The notes under the pieces were generated by a model. It saw only the letters and a program-made list of their open reading frames with translations, ran no database searches and was not told where the DNA came from. DNA of 64,000 bases from an uncultured Bacteroidales bacterium (GTDB lineage: Bacteria > Bacteroidota > Bacteroidia > Bacteroidales > UBA932). Shown piece by piece: positions 42,179 to 50,474 of the stretch (the stretch's first letter is position 1; each line of letters begins with the position of its first letter). Position numbers and translations under genes: made by a program. The stretch covers positions 62,001 to 126,000 of the forward strand of contig CAKVAS010000005.1 of assembly GCA_934725015.1 (NCBI GenBank), written 5' to 3'.

Positions 42179-42501
42179 TTTTCAGGAATTTTTACAGTAA
42201 CAGCACCTATTATATCCTTGCCGCTGAAACAACGGAGCAGACCGAAAGAGTCGCGTTCATCGATTCGATGCTCCCGGCACACGATGCGTCTGTTTGCCCC
42301 CTCCGGCAGCATATTCGAGAAAAACGGGAACAGTCTGTCCGACTCGTATGTCTCGGCAGAGAGCGGAAGCGTAACGGAAATCGCGCCGTAAGGCTGCTGT
42401 ATATAGCTTTCAAAATATTTGAATGAATATAACTTTCCCGGAATATTCTCAGTCAGCCGGCCGGCAGGAATTCCATGGAAATAAATATTGAGACTTCGCA
42501 T
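42175..42501 (-). CDS. HipA N-terminal subdomain protein, HipS-like
   Basis: 108 residues corresponding to N-subdomain 1 of HipA (Couple_hipA family): IYFHGIPAGRLTE, YSFKYFESYI, ISVTLPLSAETYESDRLFPFFSNMLPEG (read as two adjoining motifs) and FGLLRCFSGKDIIGAVTV. In the characterised HipBST system the equivalent HipS is the antitoxin, unlike HipB in HipBA. Start ATG 42501 is used; the frame extends only to a TTG at 42516. It starts 12 bp after the HipB stop and overlaps the kinase gene by 4 bp. Confidence 0.85.
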   Translation of the reverse strand: MRSLNIYFHGIPAGRLTENIPGKLYSFKYFESYIQQPYGAISVTLPLSAETYESDRLFPFFSNMLPEGANRRIVCREHRIDERDSFGLLRCFSGKDIIGAVTVKIPEK

Positions 42502-42512
42502 ACACAATTGGT

Positions 42513-42713
42513 TCAAACAGTTTTACGTATATGGAAATCAATCTCCATTCCGAGAACTTCCATTATCTTTACGATAGTAGTCAGTCTCGGATTTCCTTGC
42601 CCCCGCTCTATGTCCTTCACCGTCGCAATGCCTATGTCAGCCATTTGAGCGAGATCGCTCTGCGAAATGTTCAGCTTCTCCCTGCGCTCTTTTATAATAT
42701 CTACAATATCCAT
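42513..42713 (-). CDS. HipB-like XRE-family helix-turn-helix protein
   Basis: A 66-residue DNA-binding protein with a single Cro/C1-type domain (IIKERREKLNISQSDLAQM, then GIATVKDIERGQGNPRL and IVKIMEVLGMEIDF). It is likely the autorepressor and complex partner of the downstream HipS/HipT pair. The frame is open to 42797, but a promoter element at 42739-42746 lies inside it and the residues there are unlike the family. ATG 42713 is therefore the best start. Confidence 0.88.
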   Translation of the reverse strand: MDIVDIIKERREKLNISQSDLAQMADIGIATVKDIERGQGNPRLTTIVKIMEVLGMEIDFHIRKTV

Positions 42714-42738
42714 GATATGGTTTAATATACTTTTCATG

Positions 42739-42746
42739 CAAATATA
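42739..42746 (-). promoter_or_regulatory. -7 element TATATTTG for the hipBST-like unit
   Basis: TATATTTG on the minus strand predicts a start near 42732, so a leader of about 19 nt before ATG 42713. Confidence 0.55.
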
Positions 42747-42871
42747 CAAGTTTTTTTTCAACATCACAGACAAAAGTACATCAAACCATACCATCATTTG
42801 GCCTTGTCTAGTTTTCGACTTAGGATTATTGATTATTTCTCACAAAAGAGGCGAATTACGGAAAAAAGTCT

Positions 42872-42879
42872 TATATTTG
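42872..42879 (+). promoter_or_regulatory. -7 element TATATTTG for corA-prfB
   Basis: TATATTTG on the plus strand predicts a start near 42886 and a leader of about 80 nt. Together with the hip promoter it accounts for the 252-bp divergent gap. Confidence 0.6.
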
Positions 42880-42965
42880 CGCGCCGTTTTTCCTTGCGTC
42901 GCGAAGCGGCATATTCCAGAAGTGAAACCCATCCGACAGTTTGCCGGAACAAAACGAGGCAGGAT

Positions 42966-43919
42966 ATGGTAGAAATCTTCTACAGGGTGAACGGACAGAT
43001 GCAGGTCTCCCAGGCAGAGGCCGACTTCTCTGCGATAAACATATCGGATGTGGTCTGGATTGACCTTCTCACGCCTACCGGTGAGGAAAAGCGGGCAGTG
43101 GAGGCGTTTCTCGGAACAATGATTCAGAGCCGTGCTACGGCCGAGGAGATTGAGTCATCATCACGTTTCTCGGAGACGGAGGACGCGATATTCGCGAACA
43201 CGAACTTCGTCATCCCGGGGCCGGAGGAATATTCGATGGAGACGGTTTCATTTATACTGAAGGGCAATATACTCACGACGCTCCGCGAGGTTCAGCTCCG
43301 CAGCTTCACGGAGCTCCAGCGGCGGCTCAACGTGTTCCCCAAGATGTACCCAAACGGATTCACTGTGTTCAACAGCATTCTGGAGCAGCGCATCGACTCG
43401 GACGCCGACATGATCGAGATTCTTTCAAAGGAAATCTCGCAGTACAACAAGAAGGTCAGCCTCGGCGAGGACATCAACGAGGAATTCCTTCTCGACATCA
43501 ACAGACTGCAGGAGAACACGATAGTCCTGCGCGAGAGCATCGTCGATAAGCAGCGCGTGATTTCAAGCATACTCAAGTCCCAGAAATGTCCCAAGAGCGT
43601 CCAGAACAAGCTGAACATCATGCTCAAGGACATCTCTTCCCTCGTGAATCATACGAACTTCGGCTTCGACCGCCTCGAGTACCTCCAGAACACCGTCATA
43701 GGTATCATCAACCTCGACCAGAACAAGATAATGAAGGTCTTCACCCTCGTGTCGCTCCTTCTGATGCCGCCGACTCTCATAGCCTCGTTTTACGGGATGA
43801 ACGTCGCCCTGCCGATGATTCCGGGTGACACGCAGTGGAACTGGGTCATCATCATATCGCTGATGGTAATCTCATTCGTGGTGGTGTTCCTCATCTTCAA
43901 GAAACGCAAGATGCTGTAA
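42966..43919 (+). CDS. corA: CorA-family Mg2+/Co2+ transporter
   Basis: Pentameric inner-membrane divalent-cation channel, 317 residues. A soluble alpha/beta N-domain (1-145) and a long stalk helix (about 150-250) lead to two C-terminal transmembrane helices (about 258-280 and 292-312). The selectivity motif YGMN occurs as SFYGMNVALPM at the end of the first. The frame is open back to 42798 across the promoter. ATG 42966 matches the family N-terminus (MVEIFYRVNG). prfB follows after 23 bp, probably in the same transcript. Confidence 0.92.
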   Translation: MVEIFYRVNGQMQVSQAEADFSAINISDVVWIDLLTPTGEEKRAVEAFLGTMIQSRATAEEIESSSRFSETEDAIFANTNFVIPGPEEYSMETVSFILKGNILTTLREVQLRSFTELQRRLNVFPKMYPNGFTVFNSILEQRIDSDADMIEILSKEISQYNKKVSLGEDINEEFLLDINRLQENTIVLRESIVDKQRVISSILKSQKCPKSVQNKLNIMLKDISSLVNHTNFGFDRLEYLQNTVIGIINLDQNKIMKVFTLVSLLLMPPTLIASFYGMNVALPMIPGDTQWNWVIIISLMVISFVVVFLIFKKRKML

Positions 43920-43942
43920 AAAAATAATTTTCAAGAATATAT

Positions 43943-45064
43943 ATGATTTCGAACGAACAGATACGTGAACTTCGTGAAAGGGTCGAAGTGCTGGGGAAAT
44001 GCGTCAATGTCGAGGAAAAGCGCGGCATGGTGTCGGAACGCCAGAAAAAGGCGGCGAAGCCGGATTTCTGGAACGACCCCAAGGCAGCCGAGGCGTTTCT
44101 GAAGGAGACGGCCGGACTCAAATTCTGGGTCGATGGCTGCGACAGGGCGTCTTCCGCCGTCGATGACCTTGAAGTCCTGTATGAGTTCGCTAAGGAAGCC
44201 GCCGGGGCGAAGTCGTCCGATGACGAGGCCGTGGAGACCGAGGAGGAGAAGGAACTCGCGCAGGCATACTCCGACGCGGTCGGGGCAGTCGAGGAACTGG
44301 AGCTCAGGAATATGCTCGGAGAGGAGGGGGACTCGCTCGGAGCCGTGCTCACGATAAACTCCGGAGCGGGAGGGACCGAGGCGAACGACTGGAGCGCCAT
44401 GCTCATGAGAATGTATCTCCGCTGGGCGGAGCGCAACGGCTACAAGACAACTGTCACCGACCTGCTTGAAGGAGAGGACGCCGGCATCAAGTCCGCCACG
44501 ATTCAGGTGGAGGGGGACTATGCCTTCGGCTACCTCAAGGCCGAGAGCGGAGTCCACAGGCTTGTCCGCATATCCCCCTTCAATGCGCAGGGCAAGCGGC
44601 AGACGACATTCTCGTCCGTCTTTGTCTATCCGCTCGTTGATGACTCGATTGAGATTGAAATCAATCCTGGAGACCTCGAATGGGACACGTTCCGTTCAAG
44701 CGGGGCTGGCGGTCAGAACGTCAACAAGGTTGAGACCGGGGTGCGCGTGCGGCACATTCCTACAGGAATAACGGTGGAAAACACGGAGACCCGCTCCCAG
44801 CTTGACAACCGGCAGAATGCCCTGCGCATCCTCAAGTCACGCCTCTATGACCTCGAATTGAAGAAGCGTCAGGAAAAGCAGGCCGAACTTGAGGGCACGA
44901 AAAGAAAAATCGAGTGGGGCTCCCAGATACGGAGCTACGTCCTCCATCCCTACAAGATGGTCAAGGATCTGCGCACCGGCCACGAGACCTCAGACACCCA
45001 GGCGGTCCTCGACGGCGATTTGAATGAGTTTATGAAATCCTATCTGATGAGGCGGGGCGAATAA
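43943..45064 (+). CDS. prfB: Peptide chain release factor 2
   Basis: Terminates translation at UGA and UAA. It has 373 residues. The RF2 tripeptide SPF is present in HRLVRISPFNAQGKR (about 208), which separates it from RF1 (PxT). The catalytic GGQ is in SSGAGGQNVNKVETG (about 254). In most bacteria RF2 is controlled by a +1 frameshift at an in-frame UGA near codon 25. Here the frame is uninterrupted from ATG 43943 and the region where the slip site should be reads LGKCVNVEEKR, so that autoregulation is absent. The stop codon lies 7 bp before repeat R2. Confidence 0.96.
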   Translation: MISNEQIRELRERVEVLGKCVNVEEKRGMVSERQKKAAKPDFWNDPKAAEAFLKETAGLKFWVDGCDRASSAVDDLEVLYEFAKEAAGAKSSDDEAVETEEEKELAQAYSDAVGAVEELELRNMLGEEGDSLGAVLTINSGAGGTEANDWSAMLMRMYLRWAERNGYKTTVTDLLEGEDAGIKSATIQVEGDYAFGYLKAESGVHRLVRISPFNAQGKRQTTFSSVFVYPLVDDSIEIEINPGDLEWDTFRSSGAGGQNVNKVETGVRVRHIPTGITVENTETRSQLDNRQNALRILKSRLYDLELKKRQEKQAELEGTKRKIEWGSQIRSYVLHPYKMVKDLRTGHETSDTQAVLDGDLNEFMKSYLMRRGE

Positions 45065-45070
45065 AAAGCG

Positions 45071-45152
45071 GTCTGCGGCGTTACCCGCCTTGCCCAAATC
45101 CTCACAACCATCAGGTTGCTGCGGTATTGGGCTTCGCCGAGTGCCTTGCATC
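45071..45152. repeat. Dispersed repeat R2, copy 1 (after prfB)
   Basis: About 82 bp that align with 58888-58970 with one gap. The most conserved stretch is AAATCCTCACAACC, then AGGTTGCT, CGGTATT and GCCTTGCATC. It includes a small hairpin CAACC/GGTTG. It begins exactly 7 bp after the prfB stop. Confidence 0.85.
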
Positions 45153-45244
45153 CCATCTTTTTCTTCATCCCCTCCATTTCAGTGTTATTACCAAAATAAT
45201 CACAAATAAATTGACAAGGATCTTTCTGGCTTTTTATTATAGAC

Positions 45245-45261
45245 TTTTTTTTGGGGGGGGG
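45245..45261. repeat. T8G9 homopolymer junction
   Basis: Eight T followed by nine G in the gap between the convergent prfB and ettA genes (45065-45451, about 390 bp), which otherwise holds R2 copy 1 and R1 copy 2. There is no ORF over the tract, so phase variation of a protein is unlikely here. Confidence 0.6.
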
Positions 45262-45319
45262 AGGATAAACTATAATGAACAGCTGAGATAAAGGGGATGC
45301 ATAAAATAACATTAAACAA

Positions 45320-45420
45320 GACGCATAAGCGTCGTGCGTAGAACAACGAAGCGAGGGCTTTGTGCGGTAGTGTGCACGGAGCACCACTTCCCCTTCGAGG
45401 GTACGGGAGGGGTCTAAATA
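45320..45420. repeat. Dispersed structured repeat R1, copy 2
   Basis: Gapless 101-bp partner of 1280-1380. Stem 1 is GACGC/GCGTC (against GGCGC/GCGCC in copy 1), a compensated pair change. Stem 2 is TGTGCG/TGCACG, where the changes leave G-U pairs. It lies between convergent genes, 32 bp from the ettA stop. Confidence 0.85.
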
Positions 45421-45451
45421 CAAGAGACCGCCTTTTAGGCACCCAGCCCCT

Positions 45452-47128
<1,677 letters not shown>

Positions 47129-47185
47129 AGGATGAAACTGTTTTTAATGGTGAAGTTCCGGGAGCGGCAGCCTCCGGACGGGCTG

Positions 47186-47193
47186 CAAAGATA
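47186..47193 (-). promoter_or_regulatory. -7 element TATCTTTG for ettA
   Basis: TATCTTTG on the minus strand, 58 bp before the ettA ATG, in the 95-bp gap after the AraC-type gene. Confidence 0.5.
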
Positions 47194-47223
47194 CATCTAA
47201 TAGTCGAAACCTGCAAGAACTCT

Positions 47224-48384
47224 TCAGACGGCCTGCATGACAGGTGCAGCCGGGCCGAGCTTTGCCGCGCTGCGGCGGATGACACCGCCCGTGCGCCTCA
47301 TCCATTCGGAAGGAAGCTCCCCTACAATACGCCGGAAAGCCATGTTGTAGGAAGCGACCGTCCGGAAGCCGGACATTGCCGACAGGTCGGACACCTTCAG
47401 ACCCGGATTCCTGCGGAAACAGTCCATGGCATAACGGATTCTGTAGCCGTTCACATACTGGCAGAAGTTGCTTCCCGAACACTCGCTGATGGCCCGCGAG
47501 ACATAGACCTTGTTCGTGAACACACGCTCCGACACCTCCCCTATGTTCAGTTCCATGTCGAGATAGGGACTTTCCGACCGGAAGTATTCCTCAATGCGGC
47601 TGAACACGTTCCGGTAGAGATTGTCCTTTCTGTCAGCCCTGATGCCCCGGTCGCCCATGCAGGCCTCCATTTCCTTGGAAAGCCGGAGCTCGAACCTTTC
47701 GAGAAATAGGAAATGACGGCTTCCGGCACGGCGGAAGAGACTGCATACGAACACGGCTCCGACTCCGGCAAAGCACCCCGCGTCAATCGCCGCCGTCAGT
47801 CCACGATGCCCGCCTCCGGAGACGGAAGACATCCAGCAGGACACAGCAGAAAATGTCAGGAGCATGACGACGGCGCAAATGTAGAGAATGTCCGAGACGA
47901 CTCCCGAGGCCGACAGCGGCGCGAAAGACTCCGGCGAAGAGCGGAGACGGCTCACATTGCAGGCGAGGAATCCCGCGAAGGAAAGAGCCGTCGCAAAGCA
48001 GAGCGAAAGCGGGTGCAGGTAAGCCGAGAAACCTGACATCCATCCGGAGGCACAGGCGACGCTGCAAAGCAGGGAAACCAGTCCGAGGCTCAGAACAAAC
48101 AGACAGAACCGCATCCGGTCACGCTCCGAAGCGCCGGCTGGAAGAACGACAAGCGGCAGCACGGCAAGGCTCATGTCCGCTGCCATCCGCTCATGGAAAC
48201 CCAGAATGAGATCCAAAGCCGACAGCAGCAGCCCGACGACAAGCGCCGACGCGACAATGGGGGTTCCGCTGACGAAAGTATTGAGCCTGATGCGGCTGAG
48301 AACGAACCCCGGACGGAACAGCACCGTCAGGAAAGAGAGTGCCGCCGCCGACAGCACGATGATGGAAAGAGAAAGAGAGACCAT
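47224..48384 (-). CDS. Membrane-anchored AraC-family transcriptional regulator
   Basis: A 386-residue protein joining an N-terminal membrane domain to a C-terminal AraC DNA-binding domain. About six or seven hydrophobic helices fill residues 3-215. A linker helix (about 220-270) leads to the two HTH motifs (about 285-370: MELNIGEVSERVFTNKVYVS and LKVSDLSAMSGFRTVASYNM, with the intervening FCQYVNGYRIRYAMDCFRRN). This architecture recurs in Bacteroidota and suggests a one-component sensor of a membrane or envelope signal; the ligand is unknown. ATG 48384 is chosen over GTG 48390. Its leader carries repeated 15-mers that may be its own binding sites. Confidence 0.82.
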   Translation of the reverse strand: MVSLSLSIIVLSAAALSFLTVLFRPGFVLSRIRLNTFVSGTPIVASALVVGLLLSALDLILGFHERMAADMSLAVLPLVVLPAGASERDRMRFCLFVLSLGLVSLLCSVACASGWMSGFSAYLHPLSLCFATALSFAGFLACNVSRLRSSPESFAPLSASGVVSDILYICAVVMLLTFSAVSCWMSSVSGGGHRGLTAAIDAGCFAGVGAVFVCSLFRRAGSRHFLFLERFELRLSKEMEACMGDRGIRADRKDNLYRNVFSRIEEYFRSESPYLDMELNIGEVSERVFTNKVYVSRAISECSGSNFCQYVNGYRIRYAMDCFRRNPGLKVSDLSAMSGFRTVASYNMAFRRIVGELPSEWMRRTGGVIRRSAAKLGPAAPVMQAV

Positions 48385-48395
48385 ATTCACTCAAT

Positions 48396-48425
48396 TATTT
48401 GCATTTTATCTATTTGCATTTTATC
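48396..48425. repeat. Tandem 15-mer TATTTGCATTTTATC in the AraC-type gene leader
   Basis: Two perfect adjacent copies (48396-48410 and 48411-48425). A related sequence in the opposite orientation (GATAAATGCAA, 48460-48470) overlaps the promoter. Such an arrangement is typical of operator sites. Confidence 0.8.
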
Positions 48426-48455
48426 CGGAACGGGACATTCCGTCCGTTACGGATG

Positions 48456-48463
48456 CAAAGATA
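48456..48463 (-). promoter_or_regulatory. -7 element TATCTTTG for the AraC-type gene
   Basis: TATCTTTG on the minus strand, with predicted start near 48449. The tandem 15-mers then lie in the 5' leader, about 24-53 bases downstream of it. Confidence 0.55.
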
Positions 48464-48534
48464 AATGCAACAGCCTCCGGAAAAAAGACGGAAACTGTTG
48501 CAAAATTGCAAGTAATTGAGTTTTTATTTTCCGA

Positions 48535-49518
48535 TTATTTTGTTATGGATTCATCCGCCTCGGCTTTCCTGCCGTCCAGACCCTTGCCCTTGAGCTGGTC
48601 GAATCCGAGTCCGAAAACTCCCATGACATTGGAAACCGACAGGAAGGCGTCCGGGTCTATCGCCTTGACATACCTCATGAGCATGCTCAGGTCCGACTTT
48701 CTCGCCACGACCATCAGCACATTGCTCTCCTGCTTGCTGTACCATCCCATAGAGTGGAAAAGCGTGACCCCCCTCCGGAGCTCGTAGGCAATCGCGTCCG
48801 CAATCTCACCGTATTTCTTCGAGAATATGAACACCTGCACCGACTGCTTCATGCCCGAAAGGAAGAGGTCGATGGTGTAGCTGTTCACGGTGATGAGAAT
48901 CAGGCCGTAGGCAGCGTTCGCAATCTTGTTGACAAGCGCGACCTCGGTCCCGTCCGGCTTGTACGAAGGGCAGAACAGGGAGGCGGAGATGATGACGATG
49001 TCCATTGCGAGGATGAGCTTTCCCGGAGAAGTGTTGCGGTACTTGCAGACAATCAGCGCGATGATGTCCGTTCCGCCGCTGGAGCCGCCCTGCGAAATGC
49101 TTGAGCCTATCCCGATTCCGGAGAACACGCCGCCGAGCACGGTGCAGAGCAGCGGTCCGATTGCATCAGAAAGTTCGGTCAGGAACTCCATAGGGATAAT
49201 CTTAGGAAACAGGTTGAGTATCACGGACGTGTATGCAATCGCATAGACCGTCTTCCACCCGAATCCCTTTCCGAGAATGGCGATTCCGAAAATGAGGAGA
49301 ACGACGTTTATGACGAAATAGCTCCATCCCATCGGTATATGCCCGCCCGTCGCGTACTGGATGATTGCGGATATACCCGAAACGCCTCCGCCGACAAGGT
49401 TGTTCGGAAGAAGGAACATCGTCCATCCTATCGCATAGACCAGAAGTCCGAGGGACATGATTCCGTATTCCTTCAGCGTCGTCCACGCATTGCTCTTTAG
49501 AACTGTACTTGTTGTCAT
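48535..49518 (-). CDS. YitT family membrane protein (paralogue 1)
   Basis: An inner-membrane protein of unknown function, 327 residues. About five or six hydrophobic helices (YitT/DUF161, residues 18-210) contain GLLVYAIGWTMFLLPNNLVGGGVSGIS and the glycine-rich SQGGSSGGTDIIALIV. A cytoplasmic DUF2179 domain follows (about 225-305; VQVFIFSKKYGEIADAI, then GVTLFHSMGWYSKQESNVLMVV). It has a close tandem relative immediately upstream, 13 bp away. The family has been discussed as a transporter, but no substrate can be read. Confidence 0.88.
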   Translation of the reverse strand: MTTSTVLKSNAWTTLKEYGIMSLGLLVYAIGWTMFLLPNNLVGGGVSGISAIIQYATGGHIPMGWSYFVINVVLLIFGIAILGKGFGWKTVYAIAYTSVILNLFPKIIPMEFLTELSDAIGPLLCTVLGGVFSGIGIGSSISQGGSSGGTDIIALIVCKYRNTSPGKLILAMDIVIISASLFCPSYKPDGTEVALVNKIANAAYGLILITVNSYTIDLFLSGMKQSVQVFIFSKKYGEIADAIAYELRRGVTLFHSMGWYSKQESNVLMVVARKSDLSMLMRYVKAIDPDAFLSVSNVMGVFGLGFDQLKGKGLDGRKAEADESITK

Positions 49519-49531
49519 ATTTATTCTTTAT

Positions 49532-50461
49532 TCATTTCATCTTCTTCCGAAACCACCGCGTCACCGCGCATCCCGCCTTCCTGCGCCCCGACACGCCGGA
49601 CTTGATTTCCTCGAAGCCCTCGCCGAACACGCTCGCGGCGTTTGATACCGACACGAAAGCCTTGTCGTCCAGTTCCTTGACAAGGTTCACTACCGCCTGA
49701 TAGTTGCTCTTGCGCACAATCACCAGAAGGACCTTGCTCTCCTCCCCGGAGTACCAGCCCACGGAATTGAGCGCCGTCACTCCCCTGTCCATGGAGATGA
49801 GCCTGTCAGCGATTTCCTCATACTTCTTGGAGAATATGAGGACCTGCACCGTGGATTTCGGCCCGAGCGTGAAATAATCGACGCCGAAGGAGAAGGCGAC
49901 CATCGCCACATAGCCGTAGAGAACGTCAGTTATGCCCATGTCCGGAAGGAACATCACCGTGAAGATGATGAGCAGGTCCGCGCACAGATACACCTTGCCG
50001 AGAGAAATCGGCCAGAACTTGTTGATGCACACGGCGATGATGTCCGTGCCTCCCGTGCTGCCGCCCTTGTTGAGGACGAAGCTGATTCCGAACGCCTCGA
50101 TAAACCCGCCGAGAAGCGCGGCGAAAAGTTTTTCGTCAAGCGCCACCGTCAGCCACTGGTCGAAGTTCGGAAGGATGTAGAGGAACAGCGACGAGAGGAG
50201 ATAGGCATATATCGTCCTGAACCCGAAGCCCTTGCCCATGATCATGGAACCTATGATTATGAGTATCGTGTTCATGACGAAGAACGAATACGATATCGGC
50301 ACTCCGGTCGCATACTGGAAAATGGCGCACGCGCCGGTAAGGCCGCCGCTGGCGATGTGGTTAGGCAACAGCACAGAAGTCCATGCCATACAATAAATCA
50401 GCGTGCCGAAGCTCAGCACGAGATAGTCCCACAGAACGCCCCAAACCTTTTTTCTTTCCAT
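49532..50461 (-). CDS. YitT family membrane protein (paralogue 2)
   Basis: 309 residues with the same domain order as its neighbour. LIYCMAWTSVLLPNHIASGG and LNKGGSTGGTDIIAVCI lie in the membrane part. The DUF2179 tail has VQVLIFSKKYEEIADRL and GVTALNSVGWYSGEESKVLLV. The two proteins align along their whole length but are clearly diverged, so the duplication is not recent. It lies 13 bp after leuS and is probably co-transcribed with it. Confidence 0.88.
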   Translation of the reverse strand: MERKKVWGVLWDYLVLSFGTLIYCMAWTSVLLPNHIASGGLTGACAIFQYATGVPISYSFFVMNTILIIIGSMIMGKGFGFRTIYAYLLSSLFLYILPNFDQWLTVALDEKLFAALLGGFIEAFGISFVLNKGGSTGGTDIIAVCINKFWPISLGKVYLCADLLIIFTVMFLPDMGITDVLYGYVAMVAFSFGVDYFTLGPKSTVQVLIFSKKYEEIADRLISMDRGVTALNSVGWYSGEESKVLLVIVRKSNYQAVVNLVKELDDKAFVSVSNAASVFGEGFEEIKSGVSGRRKAGCAVTRWFRKKMK

Positions 50462-50474
50462 CCTAAAGGAATAT

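Noticed and set aside
45245..45261. T8G9 tract as a phase-variation switch
   Set aside because: It lies between two convergent stop codons, outside any coding frame or promoter.
48535..50461. Recent tandem duplication of yitT as evidence of mobile DNA
   Set aside because: The two proteins are clearly diverged along their whole length and share no flanking repeats; tandem yitT genes are ordinary.
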